From Chryseobacterium sp. FH2 (GTDB taxonomy: Bacteria > Bacteroidota > Bacteroidia > Flavobacteriales > Weeksellaceae), in contig NZ_LFNE01000009.1 in assembly GCF_001045455.1 (NCBI RefSeq), positions 62,001 to 126,000 on the forward strand: DNA of 64,000 nucleotides. The letters are read 5' to 3'. Under the pieces are notes generated by a model. The model was not told the DNA's origin and searched no databases. It saw only the letters and a list, made by a program, of their open reading frames with translations. A program made the translations under genes and the position numbers. This document shows, piece by piece, positions 8,797 through 16,268 of this stretch; positions within the stretch are counted from its first letter, which is position 1; every line of letters starts with the position of its first letter.

Positions 8797-8930
8797 TAAT
8801 TTAGTTGTGTACCATGAAAGCATACAAAATGAGTATCTCATTTTATTAATATAGCTGAAAAAAATAAAGCATTAGCTTTAGTTTTCTTCTCAAATATTTT
8901 TGACCTGATCTTTTCCTGATCAGGTTTTTT
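8797..8930 (+). ncRNA. Candidate small structured RNA downstream of the xre gene
   Basis: A plus-strand TAATTTTG motif (8789-8796) is followed by three hairpins. They are AAAATGAG-TAT-CTCATTTT at 8826-8844, AAAGC-ATTA-GCTTT near 8866, and a terminator-quality stem ACCTGATC/GATCAGGT with T run at 8903-8930. The last stem runs up to the end of the convergent xre gene, its T run overlapping the stop codon, and has its T run only on the plus strand. There is no plus-strand gene for it to terminate. An 11-codon ORF starts at 8814 and covers the first hairpin. Transcription is inferred from motifs only. Confidence 0.3.
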
Positions 8931-9468
8931 ATGGCTCAAAACTTTCAAATTTTCCGTTTTCGTAGAATATAACAATACGTTTTATTTTATTATCCTGATT
9001 TCCAACGACTTGATTTGTTATTTCATCATCATGTTTCTCTAATCGCTGAGAACCGGATATTTTTTCCTGACCTGTATTTTGGTGCGGTATAAACGATTCT
9101 CCGGAAGTTGTTTTTGGAGCCGGAATTTCCATTTCTTCGGTTCCAAAATCCTCATCTTTATTCATCATCGTAAAAAGGTCGGGTAGAGAAGTTGTCTTTG
9201 AATTTTCTTCTTCCTGCTTTTTTTCCTGAATTTTATTTTCTTCACGTAATTCAGATTTCAGCATTTCGCCTTCACCGGTAACCAGCCAATCCCAAAGAAT
9301 CTCTGGAAAACGTGATTTTATTTTTATGATGAATTCAAGAGATGGTTTGTTTCTTCCTGACGTAATATGTGAAATAGAAGATCGCTGTACGTCTATCTCA
9401 TCTGCGAATTCGGAAGAGGTAAGATTTGAATACTCTATGACTTTGGAAATTCTCTCGTTTAAACTCAT
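8929..9468 (-). CDS. XRE-family helix-turn-helix transcriptional regulator
   Basis: A 179-residue protein. Residues about 5-60 form an XRE/Cro-type helix-turn-helix (SSEFADEIDVQRSSISHITSG, with KPSLEF after it), followed by the conserved WDWLVTGEGEM turn. The C-terminal two thirds is polar and low in hydrophobic residues, ending in IVIFYENGKFESFEP; no S24 peptidase or other effector domain is seen. I start at the ATG at 9468 rather than the in-frame TTG at 9483, because the promoter motif at 9492-9499 puts the transcript start beside that TTG. Four dyad operators lie over and beyond the promoter, so autoregulation is very likely. Targets other than itself are unknown. Confidence 0.85.
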   Translation of the reverse strand: MSLNERISKVIEYSNLTSSEFADEIDVQRSSISHITSGRNKPSLEFIIKIKSRFPEILWDWLVTGEGEMLKSELREENKIQEKKQEEENSKTTSLPDLFTMMNKDEDFGTEEMEIPAPKTTSGESFIPHQNTGQEKISGSQRLEKHDDEITNQVVGNQDNKIKRIVIFYENGKFESFEP

Positions 9469-9487
9469 AAAAATAGATTTCAAGTAC

Positions 9488-9569
9488 TTTACAAATGTAA
9501 ATAATATAGTTTACAAATGCAACTATTTGTAATATACAAATGTAAAATAATGCTGTGTACAAGTGTAAA
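9488..9569. promoter_or_regulatory. Phased array of four TTTACA-nn-TGTAAA operator dyads
   Basis: Sites start at 9488 (TTTACAAATGTAAA, perfect dyad), 9510 (TTTACAAATGCAAC), 9533 (TATACAAATGTAAA) and 9556 (TGTACAAGTGTAAA). Spacing is 22, 23 and 23 bases, close to two helical turns, so all sites face nearly the same side of the DNA. Related copies occur at 10003 (TTTACATTTGTATA) and 10237 (TTTACAAATGTTAA). A dimeric regulator binding cooperatively, most simply the adjacent XRE protein, is the natural reading. Confidence 0.65.
9492..9522 (-). promoter_or_regulatory. xre promoter embedded in operator dyads
   Basis: On the minus strand, TTG (9522-9520) is followed by exactly 20 bases and then TACATTTG (9499-9492). 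This matches the Bacteroidota -33/-7 pattern. Both elements fall inside dyads 1 and 2 of the operator array. Confidence 0.7.
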
Positions 9570-10274
9570 CTATATAATACATTGATAAACAAGTAGTTTT
9601 AATATTTCTACTTTTTAAATGTAATATTTTACAGTAATTTATCCATAACAGATTTTAAATTTGCCTTTTTATGAGCCCGAAAAGTCAATAACTTATTAAT
9701 AAGTTATTTTTGATAAGTTATCAATATTTACCTAATAAATTTATTTTTGTGCCACTATATGTTATTAGTCTAATAGTATTGAGCAAGGGGATTGCCAGAA
9801 GCTGAATAAAGCTTATACATATTATAAATAGGAGCTTTTCTGCTATAAATAGTAATTAACTGTCAGCTTTAGACATTCATTATGCATTATGTATAACGTA
9901 AATTTAACTTTAGATATAAGCGCTAAATACAGCAGTTTACATCATTAAATTTTAGATAAAAAACTAAGATGAACAGCAAATTGAAAGTCTAAAATCAATG
10001 CGTTTACATTTGTATATAGTATTATTATATATAGTTTTCCATACATTCTTTGTTTAATAAAATAACCCTCAAATGCTGATAACTATTAAATTTCTTAGTT
10101 AAAGTAGACCTAAAATAAAAATTTAGATAAATTTTATAAGTTTCTGGATTTTAATACTTTATATGATTTACATTGAATTATTGTTAATCCACAATTTTAT
10201 CCACAGACATTTTGTCACTTCACAATGTTTAACTGTTTTACAAATGTTAATTTTATTTTTTCCGGAAAAATGGT
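9570..10274. other. Long AT-rich noncoding region; weak candidate replication origin or complex control region
   Basis: No gene of credible length is present on either strand. DnaA-box-like 9-mers are TTATCCATA (9639), TTATCAATA (9718), TTATACATA (9813), its reverse complement TATGTATAA (9888) and the exact consensus TTATCCACA (10197), with a near copy TTAATCCACA at 10184. A plus-strand TATTTTTG promoter motif is at 9742. The flanking genes are not replication genes and there is no clear switch in gene direction here, so an origin assignment is only a possibility. Confidence 0.3.
9687..9724. repeat. Two adjacent perfect palindromes
   Basis: A 22-base perfect palindrome at 9687-9708 (core AACTTATTAATAAGTT) is followed one base later by TTGATAAGTTATCAA at 9710-9724, palindromic around its central G. 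Both share the half-site ATAAGTTAT. They differ from the TTTACA dyads and suggest a second DNA-binding protein. Confidence 0.55.
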
Positions 10275-10282
10275 TAATTTTG
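10275..10282 (+). promoter_or_regulatory. -7 element for the M14 peptidase gene
   Basis: TAATTTTG, 22 bases before the ATG at 10305. A TTTACAAATGTTAA operator-like site ends 24 bases upstream, so the XRE protein may also control this gene. Confidence 0.5.
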
Positions 10283-10304
10283 ACTCTTGTAAACTATTTG
10301 ATTA

Positions 10305-11411
10305 ATGAACTTTGAACAGATTTATCAACAGAACCCTGATTTCCCAAATCGTTATATTTCTCCTGAAAAATTATTTTCTTACTTACAGGTAAATCTCAGT
10401 GATTACATTCAGGAGATTGGAAAATCTTATTTAGAAAAACCAATTTACAAACTGACTATTGGTTCTGGGAACATTAATGTTCTTGCATGGTCGCAAATGC
10501 ATGGTAACGAATCGAATGCTACACATGCAATGTTAGACTTATTAATTACTTTAGATAAAGCTCAGGAGCTAAAAGAAGAATTGTTTAGCAAAATCAGACT
10601 TGATTTTATTTTTATGTTAAATCCTGATGGCTCTCATAAATGGATGAGGCTAAATGCCGCAGAAATTGACCTTAATAGAGATTTTCATAATGAAGCAAGC
10701 AAAGAGATTAAAATTCTAAAAAAAACAGCAGCTTCTGAAAAGTATGATTATGCTCTGAATCTTCATGAGCAGCGAACAATTTTCACAACTGACGGAGTAC
10801 ATCCTGCAACGCTCTCTTTTTTGGCACCTTCTGAGAATATAGAGCGTACCGTTACAGATAACAGAAAAAAATGCATGGCTGTCATTGCGGAAGTTTATCG
10901 TCATTTGAAAGAATTAATTCCTAATCAAATCGGAAGATATTCTGATGAGTTTTATCCTGCCTCTACAGGTGACAATTTCATCAAATCGGGAATGCCTACG
11001 ATTTTATTTGAAGGAGGCCATTTTGTGGGCGACTATATAAGAAAGGAAACGAGAAAATATTATACAATTGCTTTATATTATGCTTTGAAAGCAATAAGCG
11101 AATTAAATTCCGGAATTGATGGTTGGGAAACTTATCTTGATATTCCTGAAAATAAAGAAACACACTATGATATTATTTATAGAAATGTAAAGCTAAATAC
11201 AGATCATGAATGTATTTTAGACGTGGCCGTTCAATACAGGGAAATTGTAGAAGACGGTAAAGATGAAATATCCTTTGTTCCTTTTGTAATGGAAGTAGGA
11301 GACGTTAAAAAACGAAAAGGGTGGTTGGAAATTGACTGTACCGGAAAGAAATTCATTTCTGCGACTAAATATCCAAAATTGGATGCTGTGGCAGAATTTA
11401 GAATAGAATAA
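10305..11411 (+). CDS. M14-family zinc carboxypeptidase
   Basis: A 368-residue cytoplasmic or unexported metallopeptidase; there is no signal peptide. The zinc-binding HxxE is in WSQMHGNES (about residues 63-70). The substrate-binding NPDGS and LNRDF motifs lie near residues 106 and 128. The third zinc ligand is probably the His of LNLHEQR, and the general-base Glu is in ILFEGGHF. This arrangement matches M14 carboxypeptidases of the succinylglutamate desuccinylase/murein-peptide group. The last 100 residues form an extra beta-rich domain. The substrate is unknown. It is transcribed divergently from xre across the long control region and ends at a perfect terminator. Confidence 0.85.
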   Translation: MNFEQIYQQNPDFPNRYISPEKLFSYLQVNLSDYIQEIGKSYLEKPIYKLTIGSGNINVLAWSQMHGNESNATHAMLDLLITLDKAQELKEELFSKIRLDFIFMLNPDGSHKWMRLNAAEIDLNRDFHNEASKEIKILKKTAASEKYDYALNLHEQRTIFTTDGVHPATLSFLAPSENIERTVTDNRKKCMAVIAEVYRHLKELIPNQIGRYSDEFYPASTGDNFIKSGMPTILFEGGHFVGDYIRKETRKYYTIALYYALKAISELNSGIDGWETYLDIPENKETHYDIIYRNVKLNTDHECILDVAVQYREIVEDGKDEISFVPFVMEVGDVKKRKGWLEIDCTGKKFISATKYPKLDAVAEFRIE

Positions 11412-11416
11412 ATAGT

Positions 11417-11445
11417 AAAAAGCGGAACAATTTGTTCCGCTTTTG
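11417..11445 (+). terminator. Intrinsic terminator of the M14 peptidase gene
   Basis: AAAAGCGGAACAA and TTGTTCCGCTTTT form a perfect 13-base stem. Confidence 0.85.
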
Positions 11446-11459
11446 CTTTTTATACTGTC

Positions 11460-11514
11460 TGTCATTCCGGCGAAATTTGTAAAGTTTAGTTTTTTTACTT
11501 TGTTCACAATGACA
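11460..11514. repeat. Short dispersed-type inverted repeat (TGTCATT/AATGACA ends)
   Basis: TGTCATT at 11460-11466 and AATGACA at 11508-11514 bracket a 41-base spacer between convergent genes. The TGTCATTC core recurs at 33887. Confidence 0.35.
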
Positions 11515-11521
11515 AAAGAAA

Positions 11522-12031
11522 TTAATTTACAACTTTGATTCCGTTTGCTACGAATCTGATTTCTTCTTTCGGAGCCGTTATCGCATCAATTTCAGCCTGA
11601 GACTTCTTAGCATCTTCTGCATAATGTTTCTGCTCATCGACAGAAGTTACTTTTCTTTCAGCGCTTCCGTCCAATACTACCGTTTTACCTTTTAAAGCAG
11701 TTGGAACAAAGAAAGCATAATCTTTCATTTTCACGAAAAACTGAGAGTTATCTTCAGTCTGAATAGTTAACCAACATCCTTTTTTCTCGCAAACATCTGT
11801 TACTTTTCCTTTGATGGCTACGTTTTCAACTTTTTTATTCTCTTTTTTAAGCATTTTGCTTAATTTTTTTACAGAAACTGCTTTAGATTCAGTTCCAGAA
11901 GCAACTCCGCTTCCGTATGTATCACCAACAAGTGCGTTTCCGGCCGGTGGACCGATTTTTTTCGTCTCCTGCGCAAAAGCTAAAGTTGAAGCACTTATAG
12001 CTACTGCAAATAGTATTGCTTTGAATTTCAT
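11522..12031 (-). CDS. DUF4920 domain-containing secreted protein
   Basis: A 169-residue protein with a Sec signal peptide (hydrophobic core, cleavage near AFAQ at residues 18-21). I use the ATG at 12031; a longer frame to 12106 would bury the signal peptide behind 25 extra residues. The mature region contains GKVTDVCEKKGCWLTIQ, in which two cysteines and a tryptophan typify DUF4920, then a beta-rich segment with FVKMKDYAFFVP and a C-terminal EEIRFVANGIKVV strand. DUF4920 proteins are small periplasmic proteins of unproven function; the cysteines may hold a metal or a disulphide. It is the only gene in its unit, convergent with the M14 peptidase. Confidence 0.85.
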   Translation of the reverse strand: MKFKAILFAVAISASTLAFAQETKKIGPPAGNALVGDTYGSGVASGTESKAVSVKKLSKMLKKENKKVENVAIKGKVTDVCEKKGCWLTIQTEDNSQFFVKMKDYAFFVPTALKGKTVVLDGSAERKVTSVDEQKHYAEDAKKSQAEIDAITAPKEEIRFVANGIKVVN

Positions 12032-12150
12032 TTTTAATATTTTTTTCAAAAATACTAATAAAAATTGAATCATAAACAGACAAAAACTTGATAAAAAACA
12101 GGTCATTCTTAAAAATTAAAACAAAATCAAAAAACAAGCGCATATTTATT

Positions 12151-12158
12151 TATATTTG
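12151..12158 (+). promoter_or_regulatory. -7 element for the APC permease gene
   Basis: TATATTTG, an exact TAnnTTTG match, 17 bases before the ATG at 12175. Confidence 0.6.
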
Positions 12159-12174
12159 ACATCTATACTTGATT

Positions 12175-13590
12175 ATGCAGAAAAAACTGAAACTTTGGGA
12201 TGCTGTTATGCTTGTAATGGGTTCTATGATTGGCAGCGGAATTTTTATTGTAAGTGCTGATATGATGCGGAATCTCGGTTCCGGATTCTGGCTTGTTGCC
12301 GTTTGGGTGATTACGGGAATTATGACTGTTGCTGCTGCAATAAGCTATGGAGAGCTTTCTGCATTGTATCCTAAAGCTGGCGGGCAGTATACTTACCTTA
12401 AGGAAATCTTTGGAAAAAAGATGGGGTTCCTCTACGGCTGGGGATTGTTTACAGTAATACAGACAGGGACTATTGCGGCAGTGGCGATGGCTTTTGGAAA
12501 ATTTACAGCATATTTATTCCCTGCTCTTAATAATGCGGCTCCGATTTTTCAAAGCGGGGAGTTTAAAATAACCTGGATACAGATTTTGGCGATAGCAATC
12601 ATACTTTTGCTTACATATATCAATACCAGAGGAGTAGAGAGTGGAAAATTATTACAGAATATCTTTACAGGTTCTAAAATATTAGCCTTATTAGGATTAA
12701 TTGCTGCCGGGTTTATTTTGGTAGATTTTTCTCATTTGGCTGAAAACTTCAGTTTAGGATATGACTCTTTTAACAATCTGAAAAAAGATTTGAATGGAAA
12801 TTTCTTAAAAGAAGGTTGGGAACCGATTGGCGGAATGACATTAATGGGCGGAATTGCAGCTGCGATGGTAGGCTCTGTATTCAGTTCTGTAGCATGGGAA
12901 AGTGTAACTTTTGTGTCAGGAGAAATTGATAATCCGAAAAAAAATGTTGTAAAGTCTATGATTTATGGTACTTCTGCCGTAATGATTTTATATATCGCCG
13001 TTAATTATGTTTATTTGAATGCACTAGACAGGGATGCGATTGCTTTTGCAGAAAATGATAGAGTAGCGGTTGCAGCTTCTCACAATATTTTCGGAAGTGC
13101 AGGAACGGTTATTATTGCTTTGTTGGTAATGATTTCTACTTTCGGTTGTAATAACGGGCTGATTCTGGCAGGAGCAAGAGTTTTCCAGACGATGGCAAAA
13201 GACGGGATGTTTTTCAGACAAGCGGGAAAAAACAACAAAAACGAAGTTCCTGAAAATGCTCTTTGGATGCAGGGAATTTGGGCTTCTTTATTATGTTTAA
13301 GCGGCCAGTATGGAAATCTTTTGGATATGATTTCATTTGTAATTGTGTTGTTCTATATGATTACTGTTTTTGGAGTTATTTATTTGAGATTCAAACAGCC
13401 CAATCTTGAAAGACCGTATAAAACATGGTTATATCCTGTCACTCCTGTTATCTATTTATTAATAGGAACAGGGTTTTGTATTTTACTTTTAATCTACAAA
13501 CAACAGTATACTTGGCCAGGCTTCGTCATGGTTTTATTGGGACTTCCGGTGTATTACTTTATTAACCGAAATCAAAAAATTAAAGAATAA
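12175..13590 (+). CDS. APC-family amino acid permease
   Basis: A 471-residue inner-membrane transporter with about 12 helices. The first helix carries MGSMIGSGIFIVSADM, the unwound substrate-binding segment typical of the amino acid-polyamine-organocation superfamily. GGQYTYLKEIFG follows helix 2, and helix 6 has SVAWESVTFVSGEI. It resembles the LAT-type exchangers of Bacteroidota. The likely substrate is an amino acid or a close analogue, but this cannot be read from the sequence. The start was moved from the upstream TTG to the ATG at 12175 to fit the promoter motif. No partner gene adjoins it. Confidence 0.88.
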   Translation: MQKKLKLWDAVMLVMGSMIGSGIFIVSADMMRNLGSGFWLVAVWVITGIMTVAAAISYGELSALYPKAGGQYTYLKEIFGKKMGFLYGWGLFTVIQTGTIAAVAMAFGKFTAYLFPALNNAAPIFQSGEFKITWIQILAIAIILLLTYINTRGVESGKLLQNIFTGSKILALLGLIAAGFILVDFSHLAENFSLGYDSFNNLKKDLNGNFLKEGWEPIGGMTLMGGIAAAMVGSVFSSVAWESVTFVSGEIDNPKKNVVKSMIYGTSAVMILYIAVNYVYLNALDRDAIAFAENDRVAVAASHNIFGSAGTVIIALLVMISTFGCNNGLILAGARVFQTMAKDGMFFRQAGKNNKNEVPENALWMQGIWASLLCLSGQYGNLLDMISFVIVLFYMITVFGVIYLRFKQPNLERPYKTWLYPVTPVIYLLIGTGFCILLLIYKQQYTWPGFVMVLLGLPVYYFINRNQKIKE

Positions 13591-13649
13591 TATTCTAAAA
13601 GCTGTTTGCTTGGATCGAGGTGCTTTTTTCATCATTTATGTTTTTTTCA

Positions 13650-13740
13650 GGAGCTTGATCCCGCTTTCCGCTATATCTTTTTTGCCTATGCTTTTAAATG
13701 CCAAACAAAAAAAGGATGCCGCTGCAATCGGGGCTAGGAA
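13650..13740. repeat. Imperfect palindromic intergenic repeat element, about 90 bases
   Basis: The left arm (GATCCCGCTTTCCGCTATAT, then CTTTTTTG) and the reverse complement of the right arm (CCCCGATTGCAGCGGCATCC, then TTTTTTTG) align over about 27 positions, separated by about 20 bases. It is more GC-rich than its surroundings. From memory, near-identical elements recur in flavobacterial intergenic regions. A small ORF starting inside it (13698) is judged spurious. Confidence 0.55.
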
Positions 13741-13903
13741 TGTGCTATCTAAAGCTCATTATAAATTTTCCTGAAGATTCAATTACGAAAACTTTAAATA
13801 ATATTTTGAATTTTAACAATACTCTATTTCGTGAAAAATGTTTAATTTGGTATTTATTTTCAGATAAATTAGATTATGACGTAAAAAATAAAGAAGTAGA
13901 ATC

Positions 13904-14344
13904 ATGGATACACCAAATTACAGAATGCCTTTTGTTCCATCAGCATTAATGACGGAAGGAGGAAGTATTGACACCTGCGACATGGGTGAAAGTATTGCCC
14001 ACAATATCATGCTGCTGATCACCACCAAAAAAGGCGAAAACAGATATGATGAAAATTACGGAAACGACGTTTGGAATCTGGAATTCGATAATGGAGTTAC
14101 AAGTGCTGTTTGGGAAAACGTTTTCATTAAAAGTTTAAAAAGACAGATATTAGCATACGAACCCCGAATTGTTCAGCCGCAAATTGATGCCAGTATTCAG
14201 TTTGTAGAACATAATTATGATACAAAAGAGCACACGGAAATCAAAAAGAAAGTCAAAATCGCCATCAATGCAAAGATGGAGGAAACAGGAGAGCGTTTCA
14301 GCTTTTCTACAGAGTTATTTTTGAGCCCGATGTCTATCGATTAA
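13904..14344 (+). CDS. tssE: Type VI secretion baseplate protein, GPW/gp25 family (TssE-like)
   Basis: A 146-residue cytoplasmic protein of the gp25-like lysozyme family, the phage-tail and type VI baseplate wedge component. The segment SIAHNIMLLITTKKGENRYDENYGND matches the conserved N-terminal part. WENVFIKSLKRQILAYEPRI is the usual central helix, and the C-terminal region is a beta-sheet with paired KVKIAINAKMEETGERFSFS strands. It begins a three-gene run with TssF (22-base gap) and a lipoprotein gene. The type VI family is supported by the TssF neighbour. The rest of the apparatus is not in this window. A palindromic repeat lies about 165 bases upstream. Confidence 0.85.
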   Translation: MDTPNYRMPFVPSALMTEGGSIDTCDMGESIAHNIMLLITTKKGENRYDENYGNDVWNLEFDNGVTSAVWENVFIKSLKRQILAYEPRIVQPQIDASIQFVEHNYDTKEHTEIKKKVKIAINAKMEETGERFSFSTELFLSPMSID

Positions 14345-14366
14345 GTTTTAATTGTAACCAGAATTT

Positions 14367-16241
14367 ATGAATTTAGATCAGAATATATATTCCAAAGAAT
14401 CGGTAAAAGCGAGAATGCTCCAGAATGCAACTAAAGTTTGGGGATTAAAAAGTCCGCAGTCTTTGGATCCTTTTGTAAAATTGTTAATAGATGCATTCAG
14501 CACCGAGGTTTTTAAAGCAAACAACGAGATACAGACGGTAAATGCCCGGATTTTAGAGAAATTGGCAAAACTTTTAACGCCCTCTATTTACACACATCCT
14601 ATTCCTGCCCATGCGATTGCTTTTACACAGCCTTATGAATCGTCTGAAATATTGTTGGAACATACAGAATTTTTCTTCAGAAAGCAGATGACTTCAACGG
14701 TAAAATCAGAATCAGATAAACAGCTTAATATTCCCTTTACTCCTGTTGGTAATGTCCGGATTAATAAAGCGCAGAATTCTATTATGTTTGTAGGAAATAC
14801 CTGCTATGGAATAGATGACAGGCTGAACAAAATCCCTATTGCAAGATTTCAGGGAAAACCGGAGGATTACAGGAAAATTACCATTGGAATTAACGTAACA
14901 AAATATGCAAGCGAAAATTTTCCTAAATCCGTAAGCATTTTCTGTTCAAATCCCGCTTTTGAGCATTTAGATTTTGTTTATAAACTGTTGCCATATATTA
15001 CCATTTCAAGTAACGGGAACCCTTTGTTTGTAAAAGAAGGAATTTCTTACCTTAAAAATAAACAAGCAGACGGATATGAGCAGATGTTTCATGAGCAATC
15101 TATTCAGAGTAAAATTATAGATGATATTAAAAGTATTTATCATCATAAATTTATTGAAATAACAGGGCTTTCGCATAGTCTGTTTTCTGAAGCAGGTCAG
15201 CTTCCGCAAAATCTTGATTTCCTTGGAGATCGGGAAGAAATCGGAAAATACATTGAAGGCAAACGGTATTTATGGTTGACTTTAGAATTTCCTCCACAGT
15301 TTACTGCCGAAATTTTGGATAATTTTTCTTTTGTATTAAATGCTTTCCCAATTTATAACCGCGGTTGGAAAAAAACGGAATACAGTTTAGATATTATGGG
15401 AAATAATATTCCTTTGGTTACCGATGACGGCGAACACTTTTTGTATGTTGATGAGGTTCAGGATGGTGAGGGAAGAGTATATACTGAAATTCCCTTTACG
15501 CCAAACGATAATTTGAAAAAAGGTTTGTATACCGTCAGAAAAGGAGGAATGGAACGCTTCAATAATCGTAATGCCGTTGATATGATTGCAAGTGTTCTCG
15601 AGCTTACAAGAGACGAAATTGCAGCGTTCTCTCTTTTAAACAGGGATAATGTAAAAGGCGTTCTGAGCGAAATGTCTGATAAAATGAAATCAATGGTTCA
15701 GAAAGTGAATAATGCAAAACGAAGCATTAAACAAGAGCTGAATTATGTCATTATGGAACCTGTAGAAAAAACGGATCATACCTATGCATCTTTCTGGGTA
15801 ACATATTGTACTTTGGCAAATCACATGCGTCCGGGAACTGAACTTTCAAACCAATTAAAATCTCAAACGCTGGTTCTTCTTACCGAAACGATTGGAGGGG
15901 CTGAAGAGCAGAAAGGTACAGACAGTATTCAAGCTTATAAATATGCTTTGACTACAAGAGATAAAATTATTTCTCTGGAGGATGTTAAAAATTACTGCAG
16001 AATGGTTCTGAAAGATGAGATGAAAGAAGTAAGAGTTACCAGGGGAACAATGATAAGCAATAAACCGAAAGAGGGCTTTGTACGAACCGTCGAAGTTGAA
16101 ATTATTCCCCAAAACTATTCTTTCTATGGAAGAGCCTACTGGGAGAATATGTCAAATATTCTTAAAAATCAGATTGTTTCAAAAGCAATTGACGGAATTG
16201 AGTATCTAGTGAAAGTTACCAACGAAGACACCGATTCTTAA
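14367..16241 (+). CDS. tssF: Type VI secretion baseplate subunit TssF
   Basis: A 624-residue protein with the typical TssF opening: a short helical start, then DPFVKLLIDAFSTEVFKANNEIQ and LEKLAKLLTPSIYTHPIPAHAIAF. The last phrase corresponds to the conserved 'LxPHYLRPIPS' region of proteobacterial TssF. The centre (about residues 130-420) is beta-rich. The C-terminal third carries a helical linker and a gp6-like domain ending TNEDTDS. TssF forms the baseplate wedge with TssG, TssE and TssK in the cytoplasm. Here it follows tssE, but the gene after it is a lipoprotein and not TssG, which is unusual for subtype-iii loci. Confidence 0.85.
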   Translation: MNLDQNIYSKESVKARMLQNATKVWGLKSPQSLDPFVKLLIDAFSTEVFKANNEIQTVNARILEKLAKLLTPSIYTHPIPAHAIAFTQPYESSEILLEHTEFFFRKQMTSTVKSESDKQLNIPFTPVGNVRINKAQNSIMFVGNTCYGIDDRLNKIPIARFQGKPEDYRKITIGINVTKYASENFPKSVSIFCSNPAFEHLDFVYKLLPYITISSNGNPLFVKEGISYLKNKQADGYEQMFHEQSIQSKIIDDIKSIYHHKFIEITGLSHSLFSEAGQLPQNLDFLGDREEIGKYIEGKRYLWLTLEFPPQFTAEILDNFSFVLNAFPIYNRGWKKTEYSLDIMGNNIPLVTDDGEHFLYVDEVQDGEGRVYTEIPFTPNDNLKKGLYTVRKGGMERFNNRNAVDMIASVLELTRDEIAAFSLLNRDNVKGVLSEMSDKMKSMVQKVNNAKRSIKQELNYVIMEPVEKTDHTYASFWVTYCTLANHMRPGTELSNQLKSQTLVLLTETIGGAEEQKGTDSIQAYKYALTTRDKIISLEDVKNYCRMVLKDEMKEVRVTRGTMISNKPKEGFVRTVEVEIIPQNYSFYGRAYWENMSNILKNQIVSKAIDGIEYLVKVTNEDTDS

Positions 16242-16268
16242 TTTAAAATTAATCGCTAAATAAAATAT

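Noticed and set aside
9881..9910. Resemblance to a chromosome-dimer resolution (dif) site
   Set aside because: The ATTATGTATAACGTAAAT stretch shares only a loose pattern with dif, and no terminus signal is visible. It is more simply part of the DnaA-box-like 9-mers.
10197..10205. Firm replication origin call on the exact TTATCCACA
   Set aside because: One exact box plus near matches in AT-rich DNA is not enough, and the neighbouring genes and gene directions do not mark an origin. Kept as a weak candidate only.
13698..13949. 83-codon ORF upstream of tssE
   Set aside because: It starts inside a palindromic repeat, overlaps the tssE start out of frame, and has no promoter motif or recognisable domain.
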